The notes: generated by a model from the letters alone, not told the origin. A DNA stretch of 64,000 nucleotides from Laribacter hongkongensis DSM 14985 (GCF_000423285.1 NZ_AUHR01000007.1:62001-126000), one strand, 5' to 3'; positions 17,722 through 27,505 are shown, numbered from the stretch's first letter. Numbers and translations: made by a program.

Positions 17722-19067
17722 ACCGCCTGACGGTGCTCGCAGCCCTGCTGGCGGCGAGCCCGGCGCTGTACGCCTTTGACCTGCTCGACGCCTGGCAGGC
17801 AGCCCGCCAGCACGATCCGCAACTGGCGGCCGTCGAAGCCACCCGCCAAGCCGACGCCACGCTGGCCCGCCAGGGACGCGCCCTGCGCCTGCCGACCGTC
17901 GGACTCAGCGCCGGAGCCGGCACGGCCAGCCAGGAACAGGACACCCAGGGCGCCCGCTTCACCATGCCGGGCATGCAGTCCGACCAGGTGGATTTTGAGT
18001 CGCGGGTACGCAACGGCACCGCCACCCGCTGGGGCGTGGAACTGCGCCAGCCGCTCTACGACCGGGAAAAATCGGCCAGCGCCAGCCAGCTCGAAGCGCG
18101 GGCCCGCGCCGGCGCCGCCCGCGCCACGGCGGACGAACAGGGCGTGATGCTGGATGTGACACAGCGCTATTTCGAAGTCCTGCGGCTGGACGCGGCACTG
18201 GCCAGTGCCCGGGCGCAGGACGAAGCGGTGGCCGAGGCTCTGGGACTGGCCCAGGCCCGCTACGACGTGGGCGACGCGCCGGTCACCGACCTGGAAGAAG
18301 CCCGCGCCCGCCGCGACCTGATCGCTGCCGAACTGCTGGCCCTGCAACAGGCCCGCGAACTGGCCGGGGCCCGCCTCGCCGACGTCACCGGCGGTCTGGC
18401 CGGCAGCCCCGCGGCCATCAGCCGCGATCCCGGCCCCACCGGCCTGCCGCTGGCTCCGCTGGCGGAATTGCAGGCGCGGGCGCGCCAGCACAGTCCGCTG
18501 CTGGCCGCCGGATCGGCCGCCCGTGATGCGGCGGCCGAAGAAGTCGGCAAATACCGCGCCTGGGCCAGCCCGAAGCTGGAACTGGTGGCCCGCGCCGGAG
18601 AAGACCGCCTCCGCGGCAGCGGCAGTGCCGCCCAGTACGGGCGCCAGCAGTATGCCGGCGTCGAGCTGACCATCCCGCTGTTTACCAGCGGCTGGCGCTC
18701 GGCCAGGCTCGACGAGGCGCTGGCCCGGCGCGAGGCGGCCGATGCCGGCCTGCGCAGCCAAGCCCTGTCAGTGGATGACCAGGTGCGGCAGGCATGGCAG
18801 GGCGTCAGCGTCGGCCATGCCCGGCTGGCCGCACTGGCGGCAGCCCGGCAGTCGGTGGAGCGCCAGCTGGCGGCCACCCGCGCCGGCGTCGAGGAAGGTG
18901 CCCGCACCACGCTGGACCTGCTGAATGCCCAACAGGCCCGCGCCGGCATCGTGCGCGAGCAGGCTGCGCTGCGCCACGATACCCTGCTGGACTGGCTGCG
19001 CCTGCAGGCCGCTACCGGTGACCTGGACCCGGCAGCGCTGGCCCGCGTCAATGCCTTGCTGAACTAA
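17712..19067 (+). CDS. TolC-family outer-membrane efflux channel
   Basis: A 451-residue outer-membrane factor: signal peptide (MFVNRLTVLAALLAASPALYA), then the two repeats of long amphipathic helices and beta strands typical of TolC (QAARQHDPQLAAVEATRQ, ARYDVGDAPVTDLEEARARRD, then VELTIPLFTSGWRSARLDEA and GARTTLDLLNAQQ). There is no lipobox cysteine, so it resembles TolC more than OprM. It completes the tripartite pump. The start ATG lies inside the end of the DUF2892 gene. Confidence 0.93.
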   Translation: MFVNRLTVLAALLAASPALYAFDLLDAWQAARQHDPQLAAVEATRQADATLARQGRALRLPTVGLSAGAGTASQEQDTQGARFTMPGMQSDQVDFESRVRNGTATRWGVELRQPLYDREKSASASQLEARARAGAARATADEQGVMLDVTQRYFEVLRLDAALASARAQDEAVAEALGLAQARYDVGDAPVTDLEEARARRDLIAAELLALQQARELAGARLADVTGGLAGSPAAISRDPGPTGLPLAPLAELQARARQHSPLLAAGSAARDAAAEEVGKYRAWASPKLELVARAGEDRLRGSGSAAQYGRQQYAGVELTIPLFTSGWRSARLDEALARREAADAGLRSQALSVDDQVRQAWQGVSVGHARLAALAAARQSVERQLAATRAGVEEGARTTLDLLNAQQARAGIVREQAALRHDTLLDWLRLQAATGDLDPAALARVNALLN

Positions 19068-19094
19068 CCCTTTCGAGTTGTCCGGAAATACACC

Positions 19095-19424
19095 ATGTTT
19101 GCCCTGTTCCAACGCCTGCTGGGCGGCCACAGCCCGCAACTGCCGCAAGGTGACGATGTCCTGCTGATCGACGTGCGCGAGCCGGCCGAATTCGCCGGCA
19201 GCCACGCTCCCGGTGCCCTGTCGCTGCCGCTGGGCCAGTTGCAGTCCGGCATTGCCCGCATTGCCCCCGGCCTCGACACGCCGATGATCCTCTACTGCGC
19301 CAGCGGCATGCGCTCGGCCAGCGGCGTACGCATGCTGGCCGCACTGGGCTATACCGGCGTGCACAATGCCGGCGGCCTCGGTCAGGCCGTAGCGTGGGCG
19401 CGCCAGCGCAACAGCAGCACCTGA
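19095..19424 (+). CDS. Single-domain rhodanese (sulfurtransferase)
   Basis: A 109-residue rhodanese with the N-terminal CH2A-like VLLIDVREPAEFAGSHAPGA and the active-site loop YCASGMRSA, in which C68 would carry the persulfide. The six-residue loop fits thiosulfate- or persulfide-type rhodaneses. No signal peptide is present, so it is cytoplasmic. It follows tolC by 27 bp and is probably the last gene of the efflux operon; with DUF2892 it gives the two halves of a YgaP-like protein as separate chains. Confidence 0.9.
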   Translation: MFALFQRLLGGHSPQLPQGDDVLLIDVREPAEFAGSHAPGALSLPLGQLQSGIARIAPGLDTPMILYCASGMRSASGVRMLAALGYTGVHNAGGLGQAVAWARQRNSST

Positions 19425-19474
19425 TGCGGCGCGACCGGCCACGACGTTAAGGACGACAGCCCGGCTGCGCGTTT

Positions 19475-20938
19475 ATGATGAAACGCATGAAGACGCCGCT
19501 CGCACTCCTGCTCGCCGGGCTGATGGCTGTTACACCGGTCACGGCCCAGATCAACCTGCCCGATCTCGGCGATTCGGCCGAAGCCGGATTCAGCTCCCGC
19601 GACGAATCTCGCGCCGGCCGCGAGGGCGTGGTCTGGCTGCGGGCCCAGGAGGCCATGCTGGGTGACGCCGAGCTGGACGACTACCTCAACCGGCTGTCCC
19701 GCCGGCTGGCCACCGCCAGCCCGGACCCGGCCCAGCACTACACCCTGTTTGCCATCGACGACGGCCAGATCAACGCCTTTGCCATGCCCGGCGGCTATAT
19801 CGGCGTGCATACCGGCCTGTTGCTGGCGGCCCAGAGCGAATCGGAGCTCGCCAGCGTCATCGGCCACGAAATGGCCCACGTCAGCCAGCGTCACATTGCC
19901 CGCCAGCTGGAGCAGCAGGGCATGAACCAGCTGCTGGCCATCGGCGGCATCCTGGCTGCGGTCCTGATGGCCAGCGCCGGCGGCGGCGCCGATGCGGCAC
20001 TGGCCGCTGCACAGGTCGGCCCGGGCATGGCGATGCAAAAGCAGCTGGCGTACAGCCGGGATTTCGAGCGCGAGGCCGACCGTGTCGGCATGCAGACACT
20101 CACACGCGCCGGCTTTGACCCGCGCGCCATGGCGGCGTTTTTCGACCGCATGCAGAAGGTCAACCGCGCCAGCAACAACAACGCGCTGGCCTTCCTGCGC
20201 ACCCACCCGGTCACCAGCGAGCGCATGAGCGAGGCACAGGGCCGGGCACTCAGCCTGCCCAGCCGCATGCCGGCCGATTCGACCGAATTCCTGCTGGCAC
20301 GCGAAAAGGCACGCCTGTCCCGCCTCGACCCGCAGGCCGCCATCAGCTTTTATACCGATGCGCTCAAGGACGGCCGTTACCTGAGCGAAATGGCGCAGTG
20401 GTACGGTCTGGCCGGGGCCCAGCTCAAGCGCAACGACCTGGCCGCGGCGCGGACATCGGCAGCCAGGGCACGCGCGCTGGCACCGGCTCCGCATCCGTGG
20501 CTGGTGTCGCTGGACGCTGCCATCGCCGCAGCCGGCGGCGACTACGCCACCAGCGCCCGCCTGTACCGCGAAGGCCGCCAGCGCTTCCCGGACGCACCAG
20601 CTCTCGCCTATGGCGAACTCGACAGCCTGATCGCCGCCGGCCAGACCGATGCAGCCCGCCAGCTGGCCGAAACAGCCGTGTCGCGCCGGCCGGAAGACCC
20701 CGAGCTGTGGGCGCGGCTGGCACGCATCTATGCCGACCGCGACAAGCTGCGCTACCACTTTGCGCTGGGCCAGCAGCTGTATTACCAGCAGGAAGCGCGC
20801 CCGGCGCTGGAGCAGTTCCAGCTGGCCCGCGAAGCACCGGGTGACGATTTTTACCTGCGTTCGCGCCTTGATGCGCGCATCCGCGAGCTGATGCCCGTGG
20901 TCAAGGAACAGATCGAGGCCCAGCGCCAGCGCCGCTAA
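19475..20938 (+). CDS. bepA: Periplasmic M48 metalloprotease/chaperone, BepA-like
   Basis: A 487-residue exported zinc protease for outer-membrane protein and LptD quality control. The signal peptide (MKTPLALLLAGLMAVTPVTA) precedes the M48 domain with the zinc motif HEMAH at residues 131-135, the third ligand in FEREADRVG (E200), and the conserved INAFAMPGGYIGVHTGL. The C-terminal half holds TPR-like helical repeats (ARLYREGRQRFPDAPALAYGE and later). Either of two adjacent ATGs could start it. It stands 50 bp after the rhodanese gene; whether it shares that transcript is unclear. Confidence 0.93.
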   Translation: MMKRMKTPLALLLAGLMAVTPVTAQINLPDLGDSAEAGFSSRDESRAGREGVVWLRAQEAMLGDAELDDYLNRLSRRLATASPDPAQHYTLFAIDDGQINAFAMPGGYIGVHTGLLLAAQSESELASVIGHEMAHVSQRHIARQLEQQGMNQLLAIGGILAAVLMASAGGGADAALAAAQVGPGMAMQKQLAYSRDFEREADRVGMQTLTRAGFDPRAMAAFFDRMQKVNRASNNNALAFLRTHPVTSERMSEAQGRALSLPSRMPADSTEFLLAREKARLSRLDPQAAISFYTDALKDGRYLSEMAQWYGLAGAQLKRNDLAAARTSAARARALAPAPHPWLVSLDAAIAAAGGDYATSARLYREGRQRFPDAPALAYGELDSLIAAGQTDAARQLAETAVSRRPEDPELWARLARIYADRDKLRYHFALGQQLYYQQEARPALEQFQLAREAPGDDFYLRSRLDARIRELMPVVKEQIEAQRQRR

Positions 20939-21320
20939 CCGGTACGGCGATGCCGGGCTGGCGACGGATTCGCGGCGGCAGGCAGATTTTTTCACATTAT
21001 TTTCACAAAACAACAAATACGCACCTACGGACATTTACCCGGCAACCCGACTGTCAGACAGTGGTTAAATCCGGAAAATTGCCACAAAACAGCCAATAAA
21101 ACGGCTTTGTTGCACCGCACATCCTGAATATTCGAAAAACGGTACACAGGCTGCCGTTGACGTATGCGAAAACCGCTGCAAATTTGAACGGGTTACGGCA
21201 CAATTCTGCGCGCACAAAACGACATTCATGTTTCGGTTTCAACCAAACCGGACACACAACGCGGCACCGGCCGGACCGGCCCGGCGCCCACACACCCACA
21301 ACAGCAGAGGTGGAAGAGAC
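20939..21320 (+). other. 382-bp AT-richer intergenic region upstream of aceE
   Basis: No convincing gene. It holds a perfect 13-bp palindrome ACTGTC-A-GACAGT (21050-21062), TTGACG at 21157-21162 with only a poor -10 (AAATTT) 17 bp on, and the ribosome site GGAAGAG before the aceE ATG. It presumably contains the pdh promoter and its control sites, but I cannot name a regulator. A short in-frame extension of aceE upstream to 21228 is unlikely to be translated. Confidence 0.5.
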
Positions 21321-23978
21321 ATGGCTGACTACCCGACCCCCGACATTGATCCGCAGGAAACCCAGGAATGGCTGGCCGCGCTGGCGTCCGTGCTGGACAC
21401 CGAAGGCCCAGAACGCGCCCATTTCCTGTTGCAGCAGATGGTCGAACGCGCCCGCCGCCGCGGCGCCTACCTGCCCTTCGATGCCACCACCGCCTACCAG
21501 AACACCATCCCGGTCGCCAAAGAGGCGCACTCGCCGGGCGATCACGAGCTGGAGCACCGCATCCGCTCAATCAACCGCTGGAACGCGGCCGCCATGGTGC
21601 TGCGCGCCGGCAAGAAAGACCTCGAGCTGGGCGGCCACATCGCCAGCTTCCAGTCTTCCGCCACCCTCTATGACGTCGGCTTCAACCACTTCTGGCGCGC
21701 CCACAACGACGAGCAGGAAGGCGATCTGGTGTTTTTCCAGGGCCACATCGCTCCGGGCATCTACGCCCGCGCCTTCATGGAAGGACGCATCTCCGCCGAG
21801 CAGCTCGACAGCTTCCGCCAGGAAGTCGACGGCCAGGGCCTGTCGTCCTACCCGCACCCGTGGCTGATGCCGGGGTTCTGGCAGTTCCCCACCGTGTCCA
21901 TGGGCCTGGGCCCCTTGATGGCCATCTACCAGGCACGCTTCCTCAAGTACCTCGAAAGCCGCGGGCTGGCCAAGACGCCGGGACGCAAGGTGTGGTGCTT
22001 CTGCGGTGACGGCGAAATGGACGAGCCCGAATCGATGGGCGCCATCGCCATGGCCGCGCGCGAAGGTCTCGACAACCTGATCTTCGTCATCAACTGCAAC
22101 CTGCAACGGCTGGACGGCCCGGTGCGCGGCAACGGCAAGATCATCCAGGAACTGGAAGGCAACTTCCGCGGCGCCGGCTGGAACGTGCTCAAGGTGATCT
22201 GGGGCAGCCGCTGGGATCCGCTGCTGGCCATGGACAGCAAGGGCCTGCTGAAAAAGCGCATGGACGAATGCGTGGACGGCGACTACCAGACCTTCAAGTC
22301 GAAAAACGGCGCCTACGTGCGCGAGCACTTCTTCGGCAAGTATCCGGAGCTGCGCGAGATGGTCGCCAACATGTCGGACGCCGAAATCTGGGCGCTCAAC
22401 CGCGGCGGTCACGACCCGCACAAGGTGTACGCCGCCTACCACGAGGCCACCACCAATCCGCAGGGCCGGCCGACCGTGATCCTCGCCAAGACCATCAAGG
22501 GTTACGGCATGGGCTCCAGTGGCGAAGCGCAGAACATCGCCCACCAGGCCAAGAAGATGGACCTGGAAGACCTGCGCAAGTTCCGCGACCGCTTCGGCAT
22601 TCCGGTATCGGACGCCGAGCTGGCCAGCGCCCCCTACTACAAGCCGGCCGACGACAGCGCCGAAATGCGCTACATGCACGCCCGCCGCGCCGCACTGGGC
22701 GGCTACCTGCCGCAGCGCCGGCCGGTCCAGGCGCCGATGGCCATTCCCGGCCTGCACGTCTTTGACGCCCTGTTGCAGGATTCGGGCGAGCGCAGCTTCT
22801 CCACCACCATGGCTTTCGTGCGCATGCTGGGCACGCTGCTGAAAGACAAGACCATCGGCCGCCACATCGTGCCGATCGTGCCGGACGAATCACGCACCTT
22901 CGGCATGGAAGGCATGTTCCGCCAGTACGGCATCTGGTCCACCCAGGGCCAGAACTACGTGCCGCAGGATGCCGACCAGCTGATGTTCTACAAGGAATCG
23001 CGGGACGGCCAGATGCTGCAGGAAGGCATCAACGAGCCGGGCGCCATGTCGAGCTGGATTGCCGCCGCCACCAGCTACGCCAACCACGGCACGCCGATGA
23101 TCCCGTTCTACATCTACTACTCGATGTTCGGCTTCCAGCGCATCGGTGACCTCGCATGGGCCGCCGGCGACATGCGCGCCCGCGGCTTCATGCTCGGCGG
23201 CACCGCCGGCCGCACCACGCTCAACGGCGAAGGCCTGCAACACGAGGACGGCCACAGCCACATCCAGGCCGGCCTGATCCCCAACTGCGTCAGCTACGAC
23301 CCGACCTTCTCCGGCGAGCTGGCCGTCATCCTGCAGGACGGCCTCAAGCGCATGTACGTCGACCAGGAAGACGTGTTCTTCTACATCACCCTGATGAACG
23401 AGAACTACCGTCACCGCGCGCTGCCGGCCGGCAGCGAACAGGGCGTGCTCAAGGGCCTTTACTGCCTGCAACCGGCTGACGGCGCCGACGTGCAGCTCCT
23501 GGGCTCCGGCACTATCCTCAACGAAGTGCTGGCAGCCGCCGACCTGCTGCGCGACGACTTCGGCCTCCAGGCCAATGTCTGGAGCGCCACCTCGTTCAAC
23601 CTGCTGGCCCGTGACGGCCGGGCTGCTGAGCGCCACAACCGCCTGCACCCGACCGCTGCCCCGCAGCAAGGCTGGGTCGAACAGCAGCTGGCCGGCCAGC
23701 AAGGCCCCTTCATCGCCGCCACCGACTACATCCGCGCCTACGCCGAACAGATCCGCGAATGGGTTCCGGGCCGCTACACCGTGCTCGGCACCGACGGCTT
23801 TGGCCGCTCCGACAGCCGCGCCAACCTGCGCCGCCATTTCGAAGTCGACCGTTATCATGTCGTCATTGCCGCGCTCAAGGCCCTGGCCGACGAAGGCCGG
23901 CTGCCGGCCGGGCGCGTGGCCGAAGCCATTGCCCGCTACGGCATTGATGCCGACCGTCCGGCCCCGTGGACGGTCTGA
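21321..23978 (+). CDS. aceE: Pyruvate dehydrogenase E1 component (homodimeric)
   Basis: The 885-residue ThDP enzyme decarboxylates pyruvate and acetylates the lipoyl group of E2. It starts MADYPTPDIDPQETQEW, has the ThDP/Mg motif CGDGEMDEPESMGAIAMA near residue 230 and a second half with IPFYIYYSMFGFQRIGD and the C-terminal LGTDGFGRSDSRANLRRHFE. Length equals the proteobacterial single-chain E1 (about 887). The ATG follows GGAAGAG. First gene of aceE-aceF-lpdA. Confidence 0.97.
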   Translation: MADYPTPDIDPQETQEWLAALASVLDTEGPERAHFLLQQMVERARRRGAYLPFDATTAYQNTIPVAKEAHSPGDHELEHRIRSINRWNAAAMVLRAGKKDLELGGHIASFQSSATLYDVGFNHFWRAHNDEQEGDLVFFQGHIAPGIYARAFMEGRISAEQLDSFRQEVDGQGLSSYPHPWLMPGFWQFPTVSMGLGPLMAIYQARFLKYLESRGLAKTPGRKVWCFCGDGEMDEPESMGAIAMAAREGLDNLIFVINCNLQRLDGPVRGNGKIIQELEGNFRGAGWNVLKVIWGSRWDPLLAMDSKGLLKKRMDECVDGDYQTFKSKNGAYVREHFFGKYPELREMVANMSDAEIWALNRGGHDPHKVYAAYHEATTNPQGRPTVILAKTIKGYGMGSSGEAQNIAHQAKKMDLEDLRKFRDRFGIPVSDAELASAPYYKPADDSAEMRYMHARRAALGGYLPQRRPVQAPMAIPGLHVFDALLQDSGERSFSTTMAFVRMLGTLLKDKTIGRHIVPIVPDESRTFGMEGMFRQYGIWSTQGQNYVPQDADQLMFYKESRDGQMLQEGINEPGAMSSWIAAATSYANHGTPMIPFYIYYSMFGFQRIGDLAWAAGDMRARGFMLGGTAGRTTLNGEGLQHEDGHSHIQAGLIPNCVSYDPTFSGELAVILQDGLKRMYVDQEDVFFYITLMNENYRHRALPAGSEQGVLKGLYCLQPADGADVQLLGSGTILNEVLAAADLLRDDFGLQANVWSATSFNLLARDGRAAERHNRLHPTAAPQQGWVEQQLAGQQGPFIAATDYIRAYAEQIREWVPGRYTVLGTDGFGRSDSRANLRRHFEVDRYHVVIAALKALADEGRLPAGRVAEAIARYGIDADRPAPWTV

Positions 23979-24037
23979 CGCCACACTGACTTTCGCCGGC
24001 CGCCTGCGCGGCCGGCCAGACCCAAGGATCGCTCCCC

Positions 24038-25681
24038 ATGTCCCATCCCATCGAAATCAAGGTGCCCGATATCGGCGGCCACGCCGGTGTCGATGTCATC
24101 GACGTGCTGGTCAGGCCCGGTGACACCCTCGCCGTCGACGCCCCGCTGGTCACGCTGGAAACCGACAAGGCCACCATGGACGTGCCGTCCACGCACGCCG
24201 GCCGCGTCATTGACGTCAAGGTCAAGACCGGCGACAAGGTCAGCGAAGGTTCGCTGCTGGTCGTGCTGGATACCTCTGCCACTGCAACTGCTGCGGCACC
24301 GGCTGCCGACGCTCCTCCGGCCACAGCTGCTGCTCCGGCTGCAAAGGCACCGGCCGCACCGGCCGCCACTGGCCAGCGCCTGACCCTGCGCGTACCCGAC
24401 ATCGGCGGCCACGCCAATGTCGACGTGATCGACGTACCGGTAAAACCCGGCGACCTGCTGGCCGTCGATGCCACCCTCGCCACGCTGGAAACCGACAAGG
24501 CCACGCTGGACGTACCGGCCGAACAGGCCGGCCGCGTGATCGAAGTCCGAGTCAAGGCCGGCGACAAGGTCAGCGAAGGCAGCGAGCTGGTGGTGATCGA
24601 AACCACAGAAACCGCCACCGCACAGCCGGCTGCTCCGGCAGTCGTTGCCGCCTCGGCCTCCGCCCCGGCCCCCGCCACGCCGGCGCCTGCAGCTGCCGTA
24701 GCCAGCCAGCCTGCCGCCGTTGCGCCCGCCGCCGCCGTCACGGCCATCGACGAAGCCGGTTTCACCAGGGCCCACGCCGGCCCGTCGGTACGCCGGCTGG
24801 CCCGCGAGCTGGGAGTCGACCTGGCCCGCGTCACCGGTTCCGGCCGCAAGGGACGCATTCTCGACGCCGACCTCAAGGCCTGGGTCAAGGCCACGCTGGC
24901 CGTACCGGCCACGGCCGCCCCCGCTACCGGCCCGTCGCTGGGCGGCGGACTCGACCTGCTGCCGTGGCCGAAGGTGGACTTCGCCAAATTCGGTCCGGTC
25001 GAAACGCGGCCGCTCTCCCGCATCAAGAAGCTGTCCGGCGCCAATCTGGCGCGCAACTGGGCGATGATCCCGCACGTCACCCAGTTCGACGAAGCCGACA
25101 TCACCGACATGGAAGCCTTCCGCAAGGACATGGGCAACGAGCTGAAGGCCGACGGTATCAAGCTCACGCCGCTGGCCTTCCTGATCAAGGCCGTGGTGGC
25201 TGCTCTGAAGAAATACCCGGAATTCAACGCCAGCCTCGATGGCGACCAGCTGGTGCTCAAGCAGTACTACCACGTCGGTTTTGCCGCCGACACGCCCAAC
25301 GGGCTGGTGGTGCCGGTGGTGCGCGATGCCGACCAGAAGAGCCTGATCGAGCTGGCGCAGGACACTGCCCTGCTGGCCAAGAAGGCCCGCGAGGGCAAGC
25401 TGCTGCCGACCGAGATGCAGGGCGGCTGCTTCAGCATCTCCAGCCTCGGCGGCATCGGCGGCACCGCGTTCACGCCGATCATCAATGCCCCGGAAGTGGC
25501 GATCCTTGGCGTGTCCAAGTCCGAGATCAAGCCCAAGTGGGACGGCCAGGCCTTCGCGCCGCGCCTGATGCTGCCGCTGAGCCTCTCCTACGACCACCGC
25601 GTGATCGACGGCGCTGCCGCCGCACGTTTCACCGCGTATCTTGGCCAGCTGCTGGCCGACATCCGCCGCCTGATGCTGTAA
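24038..25681 (+). CDS. aceF: Pyruvate dehydrogenase E2, dihydrolipoamide acetyltransferase
   Basis: A 547-residue core protein of the complex. It has two lipoyl domains, with the lipoylated lysines in ETDKA at K44 and K154, joined by Ala/Pro-rich swinging linkers; a peripheral-subunit-binding domain at about 247-285 (AGPSVRRLARELGVDLARV); and the acetyltransferase domain ending with the active site SYDHRVIDG near residue 520. The lipoyl domains are very similar to each other and to the one in lpdA. It starts 59 bp after aceE and ends 9 bp before lpdA. Confidence 0.97.
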   Translation: MSHPIEIKVPDIGGHAGVDVIDVLVRPGDTLAVDAPLVTLETDKATMDVPSTHAGRVIDVKVKTGDKVSEGSLLVVLDTSATATAAAPAADAPPATAAAPAAKAPAAPAATGQRLTLRVPDIGGHANVDVIDVPVKPGDLLAVDATLATLETDKATLDVPAEQAGRVIEVRVKAGDKVSEGSELVVIETTETATAQPAAPAVVAASASAPAPATPAPAAAVASQPAAVAPAAAVTAIDEAGFTRAHAGPSVRRLARELGVDLARVTGSGRKGRILDADLKAWVKATLAVPATAAPATGPSLGGGLDLLPWPKVDFAKFGPVETRPLSRIKKLSGANLARNWAMIPHVTQFDEADITDMEAFRKDMGNELKADGIKLTPLAFLIKAVVAALKKYPEFNASLDGDQLVLKQYYHVGFAADTPNGLVVPVVRDADQKSLIELAQDTALLAKKAREGKLLPTEMQGGCFSISSLGGIGGTAFTPIINAPEVAILGVSKSEIKPKWDGQAFAPRLMLPLSLSYDHRVIDGAAAARFTAYLGQLLADIRRLML

Positions 25682-25690
25682 GGAGACACC

Positions 25691-27469
25691 ATGGCTCTGA
25701 TCGAACTGAAGGTGCCGGACATCGGCGGCCACGCCAATGTGGACGTGATTGACGTGCTGGTGCAGCCGGGTGACGCCGTGGCCGTGGACGCCAGCCTGAT
25801 CACGCTGGAAACCGACAAGGCCACCATGGACGTGCCGGCCACCACGGCCGGCGTGGTGCGCGAGGTGCGGGTCAAGGTCGGCAGCAAGGTCAGCGAGGGC
25901 GACGTGATGGTGGTGGTGGAGAGTGCCGACACGGCCACGACCGCCGCCGCGCCCGTCGCGGAACCCGCCGCTGCCGCCAGCCCGACCCCGGCCGCCGTAA
26001 CGGCACCGACGCCGGCCCCCGTACGGGACGGCAGCGATATCGACTGCGACGTGCTGGTGCTCGGCGGTGGTCCCGGTGGCTATTCGGCCGCCTTCCGTGC
26101 CGCCGACCTTGGCCTGAAAACCGTCATCGTCGAACGCTACGCCACCCTCGGCGGGGTCTGCCTCAACGTCGGCTGCATTCCGTCCAAGGCACTGCTGCAC
26201 AACATGGCGGTCATCGACGAGGTGCGGCATCTGGCCGCCAACGGCATCCGCTTCGCCGAACCGGAAATCGACCTCGACGCCCTGCGTGCCTACAAGAACC
26301 AGGTCACCGGCAAGCTGACTGGCGGGCTGGCCGGCATGGCCCGCGCCCGCAAGGTGGACGTGGTACGCGGCGAAGGCCGCTTTGTCGATCCCTTCCATCT
26401 GGAGGTGGCACTGACCCAGGGCGATGGCCGCGAACAGAGCGGCGAAACCCGCGTGATCGGCTTCAAACACGCCATCATCGCCGCCGGCAGCCAGCCGGTG
26501 AAACTGCCCTTCCTGCCGGACGACCCGCGGGTGATCGACTCGACCGGCGCGCTGAAGCTGGAATCGGTGCCGGAGCACATGCTGGTCATCGGCGGCGGCA
26601 TCATCGGGCTGGAAATGGGCACGGTGTATTCCACCCTCGGCGCCCGCATCGACGTGGTGGAAATGCTCGACGGTCTGATGCAGGGCCCGGACCGCGATCT
26701 GGTCAAGGTCTGGCAGAAGTACAACGCCCACCGTTTCGACCGGGTGATGCTCAATACCCGCACCGTGGCGGTCGAGGCGCGCGAGGACGGCGTATGGGTC
26801 AGCTTTGAAGGCCCGGACGCCCCGGCCGAAGCCCGGCGCTACGACCGGGTGCTGTACGCCACCGGCCGGGCACCCAACGGCCGCCGCATCGGTGCCGAAG
26901 CGGCCGGCGTGGCGGTGGATGCGCGCGGTTTCATCCCGGTGGACAAGCAGATGCGCACCAACGTGCCGCACATTTTTGCCATCGGCGACATCGTCGGCCA
27001 GCCGATGCTGGCGCACAAGGCGGTGCACGAAGCGCATGTGGCAGCGGAAAACTGCGCCGGTCACAAGGCGTTTTTCGATGCACGGGTGATTCCGGGCGTG
27101 GCCTATACCGATCCGGAAGTGGCGTGGGTGGGCCTGACCGAGGACGAGGCGAAAAAGCAGGGTGTCAGCGTGCAGAAGGCGGTGTTCCCGTGGGCCGCCA
27201 GCGGACGCGCCATCGCCAATGGTCGTGACGAGGGCTTGACCAAGCTGCTGTTCGACAGCGAATCCGGCCGGATCGTCGGGGGCGCCATGGTCGGCACTCA
27301 CGCCGGTGACATGATCGGCGAGCTGTGCCTGGCGATCGAGATGGGCTGCGATGCCGAAGATATCGGCAAGACCATCCACCCGCATCCGACGCTGGGCGAA
27401 TCCATCGGCATGGCGGCGGAAGTGGCGCTGGGCAGCTGCACCGACCTGCCGCCCGTCCGCCGGCGCTGA
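25691..27469 (+). CDS. lpdA: Dihydrolipoamide dehydrogenase (E3) with N-terminal lipoyl domain
   Basis: A 592-residue flavoprotein that reoxidises dihydrolipoamide with NAD+. Residues 1-80 are a lipoyl domain (K43 in ETDKATMD), followed by an Ala/Pro linker and the E3 fold: FAD motif LVLGGGPGGYSAAFRAADLG, redox disulfide C157/C162 in GGVCLNVGCIPSKALL, NAD motif VIGGGIIGLEMG, and the catalytic HPHPTLGES (H565) at the interface. This lipoyl-E3 architecture matches the Neisseria P64k type. AGGAG precedes the ATG. A strong hairpin follows the stop. Confidence 0.97.
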   Translation: MALIELKVPDIGGHANVDVIDVLVQPGDAVAVDASLITLETDKATMDVPATTAGVVREVRVKVGSKVSEGDVMVVVESADTATTAAAPVAEPAAAASPTPAAVTAPTPAPVRDGSDIDCDVLVLGGGPGGYSAAFRAADLGLKTVIVERYATLGGVCLNVGCIPSKALLHNMAVIDEVRHLAANGIRFAEPEIDLDALRAYKNQVTGKLTGGLAGMARARKVDVVRGEGRFVDPFHLEVALTQGDGREQSGETRVIGFKHAIIAAGSQPVKLPFLPDDPRVIDSTGALKLESVPEHMLVIGGGIIGLEMGTVYSTLGARIDVVEMLDGLMQGPDRDLVKVWQKYNAHRFDRVMLNTRTVAVEAREDGVWVSFEGPDAPAEARRYDRVLYATGRAPNGRRIGAEAAGVAVDARGFIPVDKQMRTNVPHIFAIGDIVGQPMLAHKAVHEAHVAAENCAGHKAFFDARVIPGVAYTDPEVAWVGLTEDEAKKQGVSVQKAVFPWAASGRAIANGRDEGLTKLLFDSESGRIVGGAMVGTHAGDMIGELCLAIEMGCDAEDIGKTIHPHPTLGESIGMAAEVALGSCTDLPPVRRR

Positions 27470-27478
27470 GCATGAATC

Positions 27479-27505
27479 CTGTCGCCGCCTGTCGGGCGGC
27501 GACAG
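27479..27505 (+). terminator. Long hairpin after lpdA
   Basis: Perfect 11-bp arms CTGTCGCCGCC (27479-27489) and GGCGGCGACAG (27495-27505) with a 5-nt loop, 9 bp after the lpdA stop. No T-run follows, so it may be a weak terminator or a 3' stabiliser of the pdh message. Confidence 0.65.

Noticed and set aside
23936-27385. Very long open frame (1149 codons) on the minus strand opposite aceF and lpdA
   Set aside because: Its translation is rich in His, Gly, Arg, Gln and Ala without domain pattern and is antisense to two certain genes; long antisense frames are common at this GC content.
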